Notes: generated from the letters alone by a model not told the origin. A stretch of DNA of 64,000 nt from Dryocola clanedunensis (GCF_025215155.1 NZ_JALHAM010000104.1), one strand, 5' to 3'. Shown: positions 33,435 to 42,740, numbered from the stretch's first letter. Translations and numbers: made by a program.

Positions 33435-35261
33435 GTGACAGAGGCGGAAGTAATAAATCAGACAGCGGTGGCAAGACAGGTTCTGCAAGAGACCTTCGGC
33501 TACCAGCAATTCCGTCCGGGTCAGGAATCCATTATTGAAACGGTGCTTGCTGGTCGCGACTGCCTGGTCGTGATGCCAACGGGCGGCGGTAAATCCCTCT
33601 GCTACCAAATCCCTGCGCTGGTCTTCGGTGGGCTGACGGTGGTTGTGTCACCGCTTATCTCGCTGATGAAAGATCAGGTGGATCAGCTGCTGGCCAACGG
33701 CGTTTCTGCGGCCTGTCTGAACTCCACCCAGAGCCGGGACCAGCAGCAGGAAGTGATGGCGGGCTGCCGCAGCGGGCAAATCCGTCTGCTGTATATCGCA
33801 CCTGAACGGCTGATGATGGATAACTTCATCGACCAGATTAGCCAGTGGCATCTGTCGATGGTTGCCGTCGACGAAGCGCACTGCATCTCCCAGTGGGGGC
33901 ACGATTTCCGCCCGGAGTATGCCGCCCTGGGTCAGCTGCGCCAGCGCCTGCCTGAAGTCCCGTTTATTGCTCTTACCGCCACCGCTGATGACACCACCAG
34001 GCTGGATATCGTTCGCCTGCTTGGCCTGCAGGATCCGCTGATCCAGATCAGCAGCTTCGACCGCCCGAATATTCGCTACATGCTGATGGAGAAATTTAAG
34101 CCGCTCGATCAGCTGATGCGCTATGTCCAGGAGCAGAAGGGTAAATCCGGTATTATTTACTGCGGCAGCCGTGCGAAAGTTGAAGACACCGCCGCCCGAC
34201 TGCAAAGCAAAGGTATCTCCGCCGGGGCTTATCACGCCGGGCTTGAGCATGACGTTCGGGCTGATGTGCAGGAGAAATTCCAGCGCGACGACCTGCAAAT
34301 CGTCGTCGCCACCGTTGCCTTCGGCATGGGTATCAACAAGCCTAACGTCCGCTTCGTGGCGCACTTTGATATCCCGCGCAACATCGAGTCTTATTACCAG
34401 GAAACGGGCCGCGCCGGGCGCGATGGCCTGCCAGCGGAAGCCATGCTGTTTTACGACCCGGCAGATATGGCCTGGTTACGAAAATGCCTCGAAGAGAAGC
34501 CCGTGGGGGCGTTGCAGGACATCGAACGCCATAAGCTCAACGCGATGGGTGCCTTTGCGGAAGCGCAAACCTGCCGCCGTCTGGTGCTGCTGAACTACTT
34601 CGGGGAAGGCCGACAGCAGCCTTGCGGTAACTGCGACGTTTGTCTGGATCCGCCGCGCAAGTACGACGGGCTGATGGACGCGCAAAAAGCGCTGTCCTGT
34701 ATCTATCGCGTCGGCCAGCGCTTTGGCATGGGCTACGTTGTTGAAGTGCTGCGCGGCTCTAACAACCAGCGTATCCGCGAGTTCGGCCACGATAAACTCA
34801 AGATTTATGGTGAAGGCCGTGACCACACCACGGAGCACTGGGTTAGCGTGATTCGCCAGCTCATCCACCTGGGCGTGGTGACGCAAAACATCGCTCAGCA
34901 TTCGGCGCTGCAGCTGACCGAAGCGGCGCGCCCTTATCTGCGCGCGGAAGTCCCGCTGATGCTAGCCGTTCCACGAGTTGTGGCGATTAAATCTAAAGCG
35001 AGCCAGAAGTTTGCCTCCGGCAACTACGACCGCAAGCTGTTTGCCAAGCTCCGTAAACTTCGCAAAGCCATCGCTGACGAAGAGAACATCCCGCCTTACG
35101 TGGTATTCAACGACGCGACGCTTATCGAAATGGCAGAGCAGATGCCGTTATCCCCTGGCGAAATGCTGGGCGTGAACGGCGTGGGAACCCGCAAGCTGGA
35201 GCGTTTTGGCCGTGAATTCATGTCACTCATTCGCAGCCACGTCGACGGCGAAGATGAGTAG
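33435..35261 (+). CDS. recQ: ATP-dependent DNA helicase RecQ
   Basis: SF2 3'-5' helicase of RecF-pathway recombination. Motifs in order: FGYQQFRPGQ (motif 0), TGGGKS at 49-54, VDEAHCISQWGHDFRPEY, ALTATAD, QETGRAGRDG. The zinc site is formed by the cysteines in QTCRR and CGNCDVC, followed by a winged-helix domain and the C-terminal HRDC domain. The product is 608 aa, one residue shorter than E. coli from memory. The start is GTG at 33435 with a good GGTGGAGAGAG site. Confidence 0.98.
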   Translation: MTEAEVINQTAVARQVLQETFGYQQFRPGQESIIETVLAGRDCLVVMPTGGGKSLCYQIPALVFGGLTVVVSPLISLMKDQVDQLLANGVSAACLNSTQSRDQQQEVMAGCRSGQIRLLYIAPERLMMDNFIDQISQWHLSMVAVDEAHCISQWGHDFRPEYAALGQLRQRLPEVPFIALTATADDTTRLDIVRLLGLQDPLIQISSFDRPNIRYMLMEKFKPLDQLMRYVQEQKGKSGIIYCGSRAKVEDTAARLQSKGISAGAYHAGLEHDVRADVQEKFQRDDLQIVVATVAFGMGINKPNVRFVAHFDIPRNIESYYQETGRAGRDGLPAEAMLFYDPADMAWLRKCLEEKPVGALQDIERHKLNAMGAFAEAQTCRRLVLLNYFGEGRQQPCGNCDVCLDPPRKYDGLMDAQKALSCIYRVGQRFGMGYVVEVLRGSNNQRIREFGHDKLKIYGEGRDHTTEHWVSVIRQLIHLGVVTQNIAQHSALQLTEAARPYLRAEVPLMLAVPRVVAIKSKASQKFASGNYDRKLFAKLRKLRKAIADEENIPPYVVFNDATLIEMAEQMPLSPGEMLGVNGVGTRKLERFGREFMSLIRSHVDGEDE

Positions 35262-35268
35262 TAGCCAG

Positions 35269-35289
35269 TCCTGCCCGAACGTGGCAGGA
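35269..35289 (+). terminator. Hairpin after recQ, weak terminator
   Basis: Inverted repeat TCCTGCC / GGCAGGA with a 7-nt loop, followed by TGGTTGTT rather than a true T run. It may attenuate read-through into rhtC. Confidence 0.4.
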
Positions 35290-35328
35290 TGGTTGTTCAT
35301 CAACTGATTATCCCGCGAGTAACTTCCT

Positions 35329-35949
35329 ATGCTGATGCTTTTTCTGACCGTGGCGGTATTGCATATCGTTGCCCTGGTCACCCCTGGCCCTGACTTTTTC
35401 TTCGTTTCCCAGACTGCCGTTAGCCGTTCCCGCAAAGAAGCGATGATGGGCGTGCTGGGGATAACCGGCGGCGTCATGGTGTGGTCCGGCGTGGCGTTGC
35501 TGGGTCTTAACCTGATCCTCGAAAAAATGGCGTGGCTGCACAGCATCATTATGGTCGGCGGTGGCCTCTACCTGTGCTGGATGGGTTATCAGATGCTGCG
35601 CGGAGCGTTTAAGAAAGAAGTGGCAACGGAAGAAGCCCCGGCGGTTGAGTTGGCTCACGGCGGACGTAGCTTCCTGAAAGGGCTGCTTACCAACCTGTCT
35701 AACCCGAAAGCGATTATCTATTTCGGCAGCGTCTTCTCCCTGTTCGTTGGCGACAACGTGGGTGGCGCGGAGCGCTGGGGCTTATTTGTAATGATTGCCC
35801 TGGAAACTTTTGCCTGGTTTACCATTGTGGCCAGCCTGTTTGCCCTGCCGAAAATGCGTCGCGGCTATCAGCGCCTTGCCAAATGGATCGACGGTATGGC
35901 GGGCGCGCTGTTCACCGGTTTCGGTATTCACCTGATCATTTCCCGCTAA
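35329..35949 (+). CDS. rhtC: Threonine efflux protein RhtC (LysE family)
   Basis: A 206-aa inner-membrane exporter with six hydrophobic helices and the LysE/RhtB-family opening HIVALVTPGPDFFFVSQTAV, and NPKAIIYFGSVFSLFV in the second half. E. coli RhtC exports threonine. It converges with rhtB, with only 4 nt between the stops and no terminator between them. Confidence 0.95.
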   Translation: MLMLFLTVAVLHIVALVTPGPDFFFVSQTAVSRSRKEAMMGVLGITGGVMVWSGVALLGLNLILEKMAWLHSIIMVGGGLYLCWMGYQMLRGAFKKEVATEEAPAVELAHGGRSFLKGLLTNLSNPKAIIYFGSVFSLFVGDNVGGAERWGLFVMIALETFAWFTIVASLFALPKMRRGYQRLAKWIDGMAGALFTGFGIHLIISR

Positions 35950-35953
35950 ACGT

Positions 35954-36574
35954 TCAGGCCTGGCGTGCTCCGGCAAGGAGCGCGCCGACGAGCATGAACA
36001 GCGAACCAAACAACCGGTTCAGCGCTTTCATCTGACGCGGCCCTTTTATCCACCCCGCAATGCGTTTGGCTAACGTTGCGTAGCCAATCATCACAATGAT
36101 ATCCACTACCACTGTTGTCACGCCCAGGATCGCGTACTGAATCGCCTGCGGCTGATGCGGGGCGATAAACTGCGGGAACAGCGCGGCCAGAAACACAATG
36201 CTTTTGGGGTTAGTGAGATTTACAAACACCGCGCGTTTAAACAGGCGGCTGCGCGGCTGACTGGCTGCCAGCGTATTGAGATCGATGGCCCCTGCGGCAC
36301 GCCATTGTTGAATACCAAGCCAAATGAGATAAGCAACACCTGCCCATTTCAGCACTTCAAACGCCATTAGTGAACGTGAAAATAGTGCGCCCAGCCCGAC
36401 ACCAACCAGCACAATATGAATCGCCAGTCCGGTTTGTAATCCTGCAATAGATGCCGCTGCTCCTCGGTAGCCGTGGCTCATCGCTGTGGACATCGTATTG
36501 ATAGCGCCAGAGCCTGGAGAGAGGCTTAAAATGATTGTCGTTAGAAGATAGGTAAACCACCATTCGAAAGTCAT
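35954..36574 (-). CDS. rhtB: Homoserine/homoserine lactone/threonine efflux protein RhtB (LysE family)
   Basis: A 206-aa exporter with six predicted helices, motifs SLSPGSGAINTMSTAMSHGY and FVNLTNPKSIVFLAALFPQF. The ATG at 36574 gives the E. coli length and N-terminus MTFEWWFTYLL; an alternative 7 codons upstream is unlikely. Paralogue of rhtC, with the two genes in convergent orientation, and divergent from pldB. Confidence 0.95.
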   Translation of the reverse strand: MTFEWWFTYLLTTIILSLSPGSGAINTMSTAMSHGYRGAAASIAGLQTGLAIHIVLVGVGLGALFSRSLMAFEVLKWAGVAYLIWLGIQQWRAAGAIDLNTLAASQPRSRLFKRAVFVNLTNPKSIVFLAALFPQFIAPHQPQAIQYAILGVTTVVVDIIVMIGYATLAKRIAGWIKGPRQMKALNRLFGSLFMLVGALLAGARQA

Positions 36575-36673
36575 GCGAAATTCCCGAGCGAACACTTTTG
36601 TGCCACAATACGCTATTGTTTATGGGCGTGCTACGGGTCACAAATAATCAATTTATACGGTGTAAAACAGCAT

Positions 36674-37666
36674 ATGGCTCAGGATAAAAATGGATGGTTA
36701 TCACGTGAAAAGGCGTTTTCTGCTTTCACGATGGGTCCATTAACAGACTTCTGGCGTGGGCGGGAAGAGCGTGAATTCCTGGGCGTCGATGACGTGCCCG
36801 TGCGTTATGTCCGATTTTGCGATGACAGCCATGACAGGGTTATTGTCGTCTGTCCTGGTCGTATCGAAAGCTACGTGAAATATGCTGAACTTGCCTACGA
36901 TTTATTCCACAGCGGCTTCGACGTATTGATTATTGACCACCGGGGGCAGGGCCGTTCAGGCCGTTTGCTCTCTGATACACACCGTGGGCATGTCGTGAAA
37001 TTTAGCGACTATGTCGAAGATTTTGACCGATTTTACCAGCAGGAAGTTGCGACGGGGACATGGCGAAAGCGCTATGTACTGGCCCACTCAATGGGCGGAG
37101 CAATCACCACGTTGTGGCTGACAAAGCATTCGCAGGCGTTCGATGCCGTTGCGCTTTGTGCGCCGATGTTCGGTATTACGCTACGATGGCCAGAATGGAT
37201 GGTGCGCCACTTGCTTGACTGGGCCGAGGGTCACCAGCGAATTCGTGAAGGTTATGCAATAGGAACTGGCCGGTGGCGCGCTTTACCGTTTAGCGTTAAT
37301 GTCCTGACCCATAGCCGTGAGCGTTACCGCCGCAGCCTGCGTTTTTATGCTGATGAGCCAGCATTGCGGGTCGGTGGGCCAACATGGCACTGGGTACGCG
37401 AAGGGATCCTGGCAGGAGAAGAAGTTTTGGCGGGAGCCACCGCCATCACGACGCCGATATTTTTACTCCAGGCAGAAGAGGAGCGGGTGGTGGATAACCG
37501 TGCGCACCAACGATTCTGCGAAATTCGTGCCGCGGCGGGCCATCCCTGTGAGGGGGAAGCACCTTACGTCATAAACGGCGCGTATCATGAGATCCTGTTT
37601 GAAAAGGACGATATGCGAGCCGAAGCGTTGCATGCCATCCTCGAGTTTTTCGAGCGGCATCGTTAA
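36674..37666 (+). CDS. pldB: Lysophospholipase L2 PldB
   Basis: An alpha/beta-hydrolase of 330 aa acting on lysophospholipids at the cytoplasmic membrane. The nucleophile elbow is AHSMGGA; the oxyanion/HGQGRSGR segment is IDHRGQGRSGR; the C-terminal catalytic histidine is in GAYHEILFEKD. It is about 10 residues shorter than the E. coli protein at the C-terminus (by memory), with overall divergence greater than in the neighbouring genes. yigL follows after 28 nt. Confidence 0.95.
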   Translation: MAQDKNGWLSREKAFSAFTMGPLTDFWRGREEREFLGVDDVPVRYVRFCDDSHDRVIVVCPGRIESYVKYAELAYDLFHSGFDVLIIDHRGQGRSGRLLSDTHRGHVVKFSDYVEDFDRFYQQEVATGTWRKRYVLAHSMGGAITTLWLTKHSQAFDAVALCAPMFGITLRWPEWMVRHLLDWAEGHQRIREGYAIGTGRWRALPFSVNVLTHSRERYRRSLRFYADEPALRVGGPTWHWVREGILAGEEVLAGATAITTPIFLLQAEEERVVDNRAHQRFCEIRAAAGHPCEGEAPYVINGAYHEILFEKDDMRAEALHAILEFFERHR

Positions 37667-37694
37667 TTTTCTTCACCAGAGGTTTACTAATCCT

Positions 37695-38501
37695 ATGTAC
37701 CAAGTTGTTGCATCTGACTTAGATGGCACGTTGCTGTCTCCCGATCATCTGCTCTCCCCGTATGCGAAAGAAACGCTGAAGCTGCTAACCGCGCAGGGTA
37801 TTCACTTCGTGTTTGCAACAGGGCGTCACCATATCGACGTTGCGCAGATCCGCGACAACCTCGATATCAAAGCTTACATGATCACCTCCAACGGCGCCCG
37901 CGTGCATGACACAGACGGCAACCTGGTGTTCACGCACGATCTGGATCGTGATATTGCAGGCGATCTGTTTGGTGTGATTCAAGCCAACCCGGATATCGTG
38001 ACTAACGTCTATCGCGGCGATGAATGGTTCATGAACCGCCACCGCCCGGAAGAGATGAAATATTTTAAAGAAGCCGTTTTCAAGTACTCGCTGTTCGAAC
38101 CTGGCCTGCTGGAAACGGACGGCGTCAGCAAAGTGTTCTTCACCTGCGACGATCATGAAAAACTGCTGCCGCTCGAGCAGGCCATCAACGCTCGCTGGGG
38201 TGACCGCGTTAACGTTAGCTTCTCAACGCTAACCTGCCTGGAAGTCATGGCGGGCGGCGTATCTAAGGGGCACGCGCTGGAAGCCGTAGCGAAAGCGATG
38301 GGCTACAGCTTAAAAGAGTGCATCTCCTTTGGCGACGGCATGAACGACGCCGAAATGCTCTCCATGGCGGGGAAAGGCTGCATCATGGGCAACGCCCACC
38401 AGCGCCTGAAGGATCTGCTGCCGGAGCTGGAAGTGATCGGCACCAACGCCGACAACGCCGTCCCGCACTATCTGCGCAGGATGTTCCTCGGGGCGGAGTA
38501 A
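37695..38501 (+). CDS. yigL: HAD-IIB phosphatase YigL (pyridoxal phosphate/sugar phosphatase)
   Basis: A 268-aa Cof-type phosphatase. Motif I is SDLDGTLLS with D8 and D10, motif II TSNGA, motif III the K in SKGHAL, and motif IV FGDGMNDAEML. E. coli YigL acts on pyridoxal phosphate and sugar phosphates, and its mRNA is stabilised by the sRNA SgrS within the pldB-yigL transcript during glucose-phosphate stress. The ATG at 37695 matches MYQVVASDLDG; a longer frame reaching back into pldB has no family support. Confidence 0.95.
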   Translation: MYQVVASDLDGTLLSPDHLLSPYAKETLKLLTAQGIHFVFATGRHHIDVAQIRDNLDIKAYMITSNGARVHDTDGNLVFTHDLDRDIAGDLFGVIQANPDIVTNVYRGDEWFMNRHRPEEMKYFKEAVFKYSLFEPGLLETDGVSKVFFTCDDHEKLLPLEQAINARWGDRVNVSFSTLTCLEVMAGGVSKGHALEAVAKAMGYSLKECISFGDGMNDAEMLSMAGKGCIMGNAHQRLKDLLPELEVIGTNADNAVPHYLRRMFLGAE

Positions 38502-38504
38502 GTA

Positions 38505-38536
38505 TAAAAACGAGTGGTGAATTAATCACCGCTCGT
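38505..38536 (-). terminator. Inverted repeat between yigL and yigM, terminator-like on the minus strand
   Basis: An 11-bp stem ACGAGTGGTGA / TCACCGCTCGT (38510-38520 with 38526-38536, one G-U pair) and a 5-nt loop. On the plus strand no T run follows. On the minus strand it is followed by a TTTTTAT tract, the form of an intrinsic terminator for leftward transcription. The nearest leftward gene is metR, beyond yigM. Confidence 0.6.
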
Positions 38537-38609
38537 CAACCAAATAATCCCCCACTCGATAACAAGCTTCGCTACAATGCGGTAAATTTCCTGCTGCGAA
38601 GACGCCACC

Positions 38610-39509
38610 GTGCCGTTACTGATCATCACCACTATTCTGTGGGCCTTCTCTTTTAGCCTGATTGGCGAATACCTTGCCGGGCATGTCGACAGCTATTTCT
38701 CCGTGCTGATGCGCGTGGGCCTGGCGGCGGTCGTGTTCCTGCCTTTCCTGCGCTTCAAAGGCTACAGCGTGAAAACGCTGCTGCTGTACATGCTGGTGGG
38801 CGCACTGCAGCTCGGCGTGATGTACCTGTTTAGCTTCCAGGCCTATCTCTACCTGACCGTGTCGGAATTCCTGCTGTTCACGGTGCTGACGCCGCTCTAC
38901 ATCACGTTTATCTATGATTTGCTCAGCCGCAGGCCGCTGCGCTGGGGCTATGCGTTAAGCGCGGGGCTTGCCGTTGTCGGCGCGGCTATCATCCGCTACG
39001 ACAAAGTGAGCGATCACTTTTGGATTGGTTTATTGCTGGTGCAGGCGGCGAACATTTGCTTCGCCATTGGCATGGTGGGATACAAACGCCTGATGGAAAC
39101 CCGGCCGATGCCGCAGAAATGTGCATTTTCCTGGTTCTATCTTGGTGCGGCCGTGGTGGCAGTTAGCGCCTGGTTTGTGATGGGCAATCCGCAGAAGCTT
39201 CCAACCACTAACCTGCAATGGGGCATTCTGATTTGGCTTGGCGTGGTGGCTTCCGGGCTAGGTTACTTCATGTGGAACTATGGCGCGACGCAAGTCGATG
39301 CGGGAACGCTTGGCATCATGAATAACGTGCATGTGCCCGCAGGGCTGCTGGTTAACCTCGCCATCTGGCAGGAGCAGCCCCACTGGCCGAGCTTTATTAT
39401 TGGTGGGACGGTAATAATGGCGTCGCTATGGGTGCATCGCCGTTGGGTCGCTCCGCGTTCCGCACAAACGGAAGGTGCTCACAGGCGTGTGAGCGCGTCG
39501 AGCGAATAA
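38610..39509 (+). CDS. yigM: Biotin transporter YigM (EamA family)
   Basis: A 299-aa DMT-superfamily permease with about ten helices, N-terminus MPLLIITTILWAFSFSLIGE from a GTG start, and VASGLGYFMWNYGATQVDAG in the second half. E. coli YigM (also called BioP) is the high-affinity biotin transporter. Its last 113 bp overlap the metR 3' end on the opposite strand, so the hydrophilic tail WVHRRWVAPRSAQTE is antisense to metR codons. Confidence 0.93.
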   Translation: MPLLIITTILWAFSFSLIGEYLAGHVDSYFSVLMRVGLAAVVFLPFLRFKGYSVKTLLLYMLVGALQLGVMYLFSFQAYLYLTVSEFLLFTVLTPLYITFIYDLLSRRPLRWGYALSAGLAVVGAAIIRYDKVSDHFWIGLLLVQAANICFAIGMVGYKRLMETRPMPQKCAFSWFYLGAAVVAVSAWFVMGNPQKLPTTNLQWGILIWLGVVASGLGYFMWNYGATQVDAGTLGIMNNVHVPAGLLVNLAIWQEQPHWPSFIIGGTVIMASLWVHRRWVAPRSAQTEGAHRRVSASSE

Positions 39510-40350
39510 ACGCTTCTGTGACCGGCTGACGCTGTTCGCCATCGCGAACCGCAGCGTACAACCGGCTCCATAATCCCTCGCCCAGGGTCTTTGTTACCAC
39601 CAGGCCCTGGCGTTCAAAACTCTCCACCACCCAGTGCGGCAGCGCGGCTATCCCCATGCGGGCCGACACCATCTGAACCAGCAGCAAGGTGTTATCGACG
39701 CTTTTCAGTGACGGGCTGACGCCTGCCGGCTGCAGGAAATGACGCCAGATATCCAGCCGCTGGCGCTGCACCGGGTAAATCATCAGCGTTTCGCTGCTTA
39801 AATCTTCCGGCTCGATGCGCGCCTTGCCCGCCAGCGGGTGATCCGTCGCCAGCACCAGGCGCACTTCATAATCAAACATGGGCGAATAGTGCAGGCCGCT
39901 GCGTGGCAGGATGTCGGACGTCAGAACGATATCCAGCTCGCTTTGCTGCAGCGCGGGCTGCGGGTCGAACGTCACGCCTGATTTGAAATCCAGATCCACC
40001 TGCGGCCACTGTTTGTGGAAATTCTCCAGCGCCGGAGTCAGCCACTGGATGCAGCTGTGGCATTCAATAGCGATGCGCAGCGTGGTCTGATGCGGTTCAT
40101 TGCAGGCCTGAAGCGCGCGGCCGATCTGCGGCAGCACCTGTTCGGCAAGCTGCAACAGGATTTCACCCTGCGGCGTAAAGCGCAGCGGCTGACTTTTCCG
40201 AACAAACAGGCGGAACCCGAGCCGCTGCTCCAGATCGCTGAACTGATGGGAGAGGGCTGATTGGGTCTGATGCAGCGAGGCGCTCGCGGCGGCCAGCGAG
40301 CCGCAGTTTCGTAACGCCTGGAGCGTCCGCAGATGTTTAATTTCGATCAT
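39397..40350 (-). CDS. metR: LysR-type activator of methionine genes MetR
   Basis: A 317-aa LTTR: N-terminal helix-turn-helix (MIEIKHLRTLQALRNCGSLA through SALSHQFSDLEQRLGFRLF), then the periplasmic-binding-protein-like domain that senses homocysteine. It activates metE and is divergently transcribed from it across 128 bp that hold MetR and MetJ sites. Its 3' end overlaps yigM by 113 bp and I see no terminator nearby. Confidence 0.97.
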   Translation of the reverse strand: MIEIKHLRTLQALRNCGSLAAASASLHQTQSALSHQFSDLEQRLGFRLFVRKSQPLRFTPQGEILLQLAEQVLPQIGRALQACNEPHQTTLRIAIECHSCIQWLTPALENFHKQWPQVDLDFKSGVTFDPQPALQQSELDIVLTSDILPRSGLHYSPMFDYEVRLVLATDHPLAGKARIEPEDLSSETLMIYPVQRQRLDIWRHFLQPAGVSPSLKSVDNTLLLVQMVSARMGIAALPHWVVESFERQGLVVTKTLGEGLWSRLYAAVRDGEQRQPVTEAFIRSTRSHACEHLPFVRNAERPNGDAPIATPLLPSHQ

Positions 40351-40362
40351 GAAAGTCCTTCA
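40350..40362. promoter_or_regulatory. MetR binding site in the metR/metE intergenic region
   Basis: TGAA-N5-TTCA (TGAAAGTCCTTCA) is the exact MetR consensus. It begins on the first base of metR, so MetR bound here could repress metR while activating metE. A half-site TGAA follows at 40371. Confidence 0.75.
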
Positions 40363-40413
40363 CTTCGCGATGAAGATTTTGCGCTTGAGGAAGATACAGT
40401 ACCTGCGGATTAT

Positions 40414-40453
40414 AGATGTGTAAACATCTGGACGTCTAAATCCATCTGGATTA
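40414..40453. promoter_or_regulatory. MetJ operator (tandem met boxes)
   Basis: Consecutive 8-mers AGATGTGT, AAACATCT, GGACGTCT, AAATCCAT and CTGGATTA resemble the met-box consensus AGACGTCT, best at the third box (7 of 8). The array lies 25-65 bp before metE, so the MetJ-SAM repressor would cover the metE promoter and probably metR. Confidence 0.75.
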
Positions 40454-40478
40454 ATCAAATAAATAAAGAGGCGATAAC

Positions 40479-42740
40479 ATGACAATCCGTAATCACACCC
40501 TCGGTTTTCCTCGTGTCGGCCTGCGTCGCGAACTGAAAAAAGCACAAGAGAGCTACTGGGCTGGCAGCTCCACCCAGCAAGAGTTACTGGCGGTGGGCCG
40601 CGAGCTGCGCGCCCGTCACTGGGATCAGCAAAAACAGGCGGGCGTTGAGCTGCTGCCGGTGGGCGACTTCGCATGGTACGACCACGTTCTGACCACCAGC
40701 CTGCTGCTCGGTAACGTGCCGGCTCGTCATCAGAATGCGGACGGCAGCGTCGACCTGGACACCTTATTCCGCATTGGCCGTGGCCGTGCGCCAACCGGCG
40801 AGCCAGCCGCCGCCGCTGAAATGACCAAATGGTTTAACACCAACTATCACTACATGGTGCCGGAATTCACCAAAGGGCAGCTGTTCAAACTGACGTGGAC
40901 GCAGCTGCTGGACGAAGTGGATGAAGCGCTGGCTCTGGGCCACAACGTGAAGCCCGTGCTGCTTGGGCCGGTCACTTACCTGTGGCTGGGCAAAGTGAAA
41001 GGCGAACAGTTTGACCGTCTGAGCCTGCTGAAAGACATTCTGCCGGTATACCAGCAGGTGCTGGCCGAGCTGGCAAAACGCGGGATTGAGTGGGTGCAAA
41101 TCGATGAGCCCGCGCTGGTGCTGGAGCTGCCGCAGGCATGGCTGGACGCCTTCAAACCAGCTTACGACGCGCTGGCTGGCAAAACTAAACTCCTGCTGAC
41201 AACCTATTTCGAAGGCGTGACGCCGAACCTGAACACCATTACCGCGCTGCCGGTACAGGGTCTGCACGTTGATTTCGTTCACGGCAAAGACGATATCAAT
41301 GAGATCCATCAGCAGCTGCCTGCCGACTGGCTGCTGTCTGCGGGCGTCATCAACGGTCGTAACGTCTGGCGTGCAGACCTGACTGAGAAATACGCGCAGT
41401 TGAAAGCGCTGGTGGGCAAGCGCGACCTGTGGGTGGCTTCTTCCTGCTCCCTGCTGCACAGCCCAATCGATCTGAGCGTGGAAACCCGTCTGGATGAAGA
41501 GGTGAAAAGCTGGTTTGCTTTTGCCCTGCAAAAATGCGCCGAGCTGTCACTGTTGACCGAAGCCCTGAACAGCGGCAACACGGACAAAATCGCCGAGTGG
41601 AGCGCGCCGATTCAGGCTCGCCGTAACTCCAGCCGAGTGCATAACGCGGCGGTAGAAAAACGCCTGGCGGCTATTACCGCGCAGGACAGCCAGCGCCAGA
41701 GCGACTATGTCTCCCGTGCTCAGGCGCAACGTCAGCGCTTTAACCTGCCGGCATGGCCAACAACAACTATCGGCTCGTTCCCGCAAACCACTGAAATTCG
41801 CGGCCTGCGTCTGGATTTCAAAAAAGGCAATCTGGACGCGGGCAACTACCGCACCGGTATCGCTGAACACATTAAGCAGGCGATCGTTGAACAGGAGCGC
41901 TTAGGGCTGGACGTGCTGGTACACGGCGAAGCCGAGCGTAACGACATGGTGGAGTATTTCGGTGAAAACCTCGACGGCTTCGTGTTTACCCAGAACGGCT
42001 GGGTGCAGAGCTACGGTTCCCGCTGCGTGAAGCCGCCGGTCGTCATCGGTGACATCAGCCGACCGGAAGCGATTACCGTAGAGTGGGCGAAGTACGCGCA
42101 GTCTCTGACCGACAAGCCGGTGAAAGGCATGCTGACCGGGCCGGTGACCATCCTCTGCTGGTCATTCCCACGCGAGGACGTGAGCCGCGAAACCATCGCG
42201 AAGCAAATTGCGCTGGCGCTGCGTGATGAAGTGGCGGATCTGGAAGATGCGGGCATTGGTATCATTCAGATCGACGAACCCGCGCTGCGCGAAGGCTTAC
42301 CGCTGCGCCAGTCCGACTGGCAGGCATATTTAGAGTGGGGTGTGGAAGCCTTCCGCCTGAACGCCGCCGTCGTGCGCGATGACACGCAGATCCACACTCA
42401 CATGTGTTACTGCGAGTTCAACGACATCATGGATTCCATCGCGGCGCTGGATGCGGATGTGATCACCATTGAAACGTCCCGTTCCGATATGGATCTGCTG
42501 GAGTCGTTCAAAGAGTTCGAATACCCGAACGAAATCGGGCCGGGCGTCTACGACATTCACTCCCCTAACGTGCCGAGCGTTGAATGGATTGAAGCCCTGC
42601 TGAAGAAAGCCGCAGAGTCTGTCCCGGCAGAACGTTTGTGGGTAAACCCGGACTGCGGCCTGAAAACTCGCGGCTGGCCTGAAACTCGGCAGGCGTTGGC
42701 AAATATGGTGAAGGCTGCTCAGAACCTGCGTAGCGCTTAA
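40479..42740 (+). CDS. metE: Cobalamin-independent methionine synthase MetE
   Basis: Transfers a methyl group from 5-methyl-tetrahydropteroyl-triglutamate to homocysteine. The 753-aa protein has two related barrels. The zinc site is in the C-terminal barrel: H641 and C643 in HMCYC, E665, and C726 in NPDCGLKTRGW. The N-terminal barrel starts TIRNHTLGFPRVGLRRELKK. Full length. Expression should be controlled by MetR and MetJ through the divergent intergenic region. Confidence 0.98.
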   Translation: MTIRNHTLGFPRVGLRRELKKAQESYWAGSSTQQELLAVGRELRARHWDQQKQAGVELLPVGDFAWYDHVLTTSLLLGNVPARHQNADGSVDLDTLFRIGRGRAPTGEPAAAAEMTKWFNTNYHYMVPEFTKGQLFKLTWTQLLDEVDEALALGHNVKPVLLGPVTYLWLGKVKGEQFDRLSLLKDILPVYQQVLAELAKRGIEWVQIDEPALVLELPQAWLDAFKPAYDALAGKTKLLLTTYFEGVTPNLNTITALPVQGLHVDFVHGKDDINEIHQQLPADWLLSAGVINGRNVWRADLTEKYAQLKALVGKRDLWVASSCSLLHSPIDLSVETRLDEEVKSWFAFALQKCAELSLLTEALNSGNTDKIAEWSAPIQARRNSSRVHNAAVEKRLAAITAQDSQRQSDYVSRAQAQRQRFNLPAWPTTTIGSFPQTTEIRGLRLDFKKGNLDAGNYRTGIAEHIKQAIVEQERLGLDVLVHGEAERNDMVEYFGENLDGFVFTQNGWVQSYGSRCVKPPVVIGDISRPEAITVEWAKYAQSLTDKPVKGMLTGPVTILCWSFPREDVSRETIAKQIALALRDEVADLEDAGIGIIQIDEPALREGLPLRQSDWQAYLEWGVEAFRLNAAVVRDDTQIHTHMCYCEFNDIMDSIAALDADVITIETSRSDMDLLESFKEFEYPNEIGPGVYDIHSPNVPSVEWIEALLKKAAESVPAERLWVNPDCGLKTRGWPETRQALANMVKAAQNLRSA

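Noticed and set aside
33648..34364. A 238-codon minus-strand frame inside recQ
   Set aside because: Antisense to conserved helicase motifs; no independent support.
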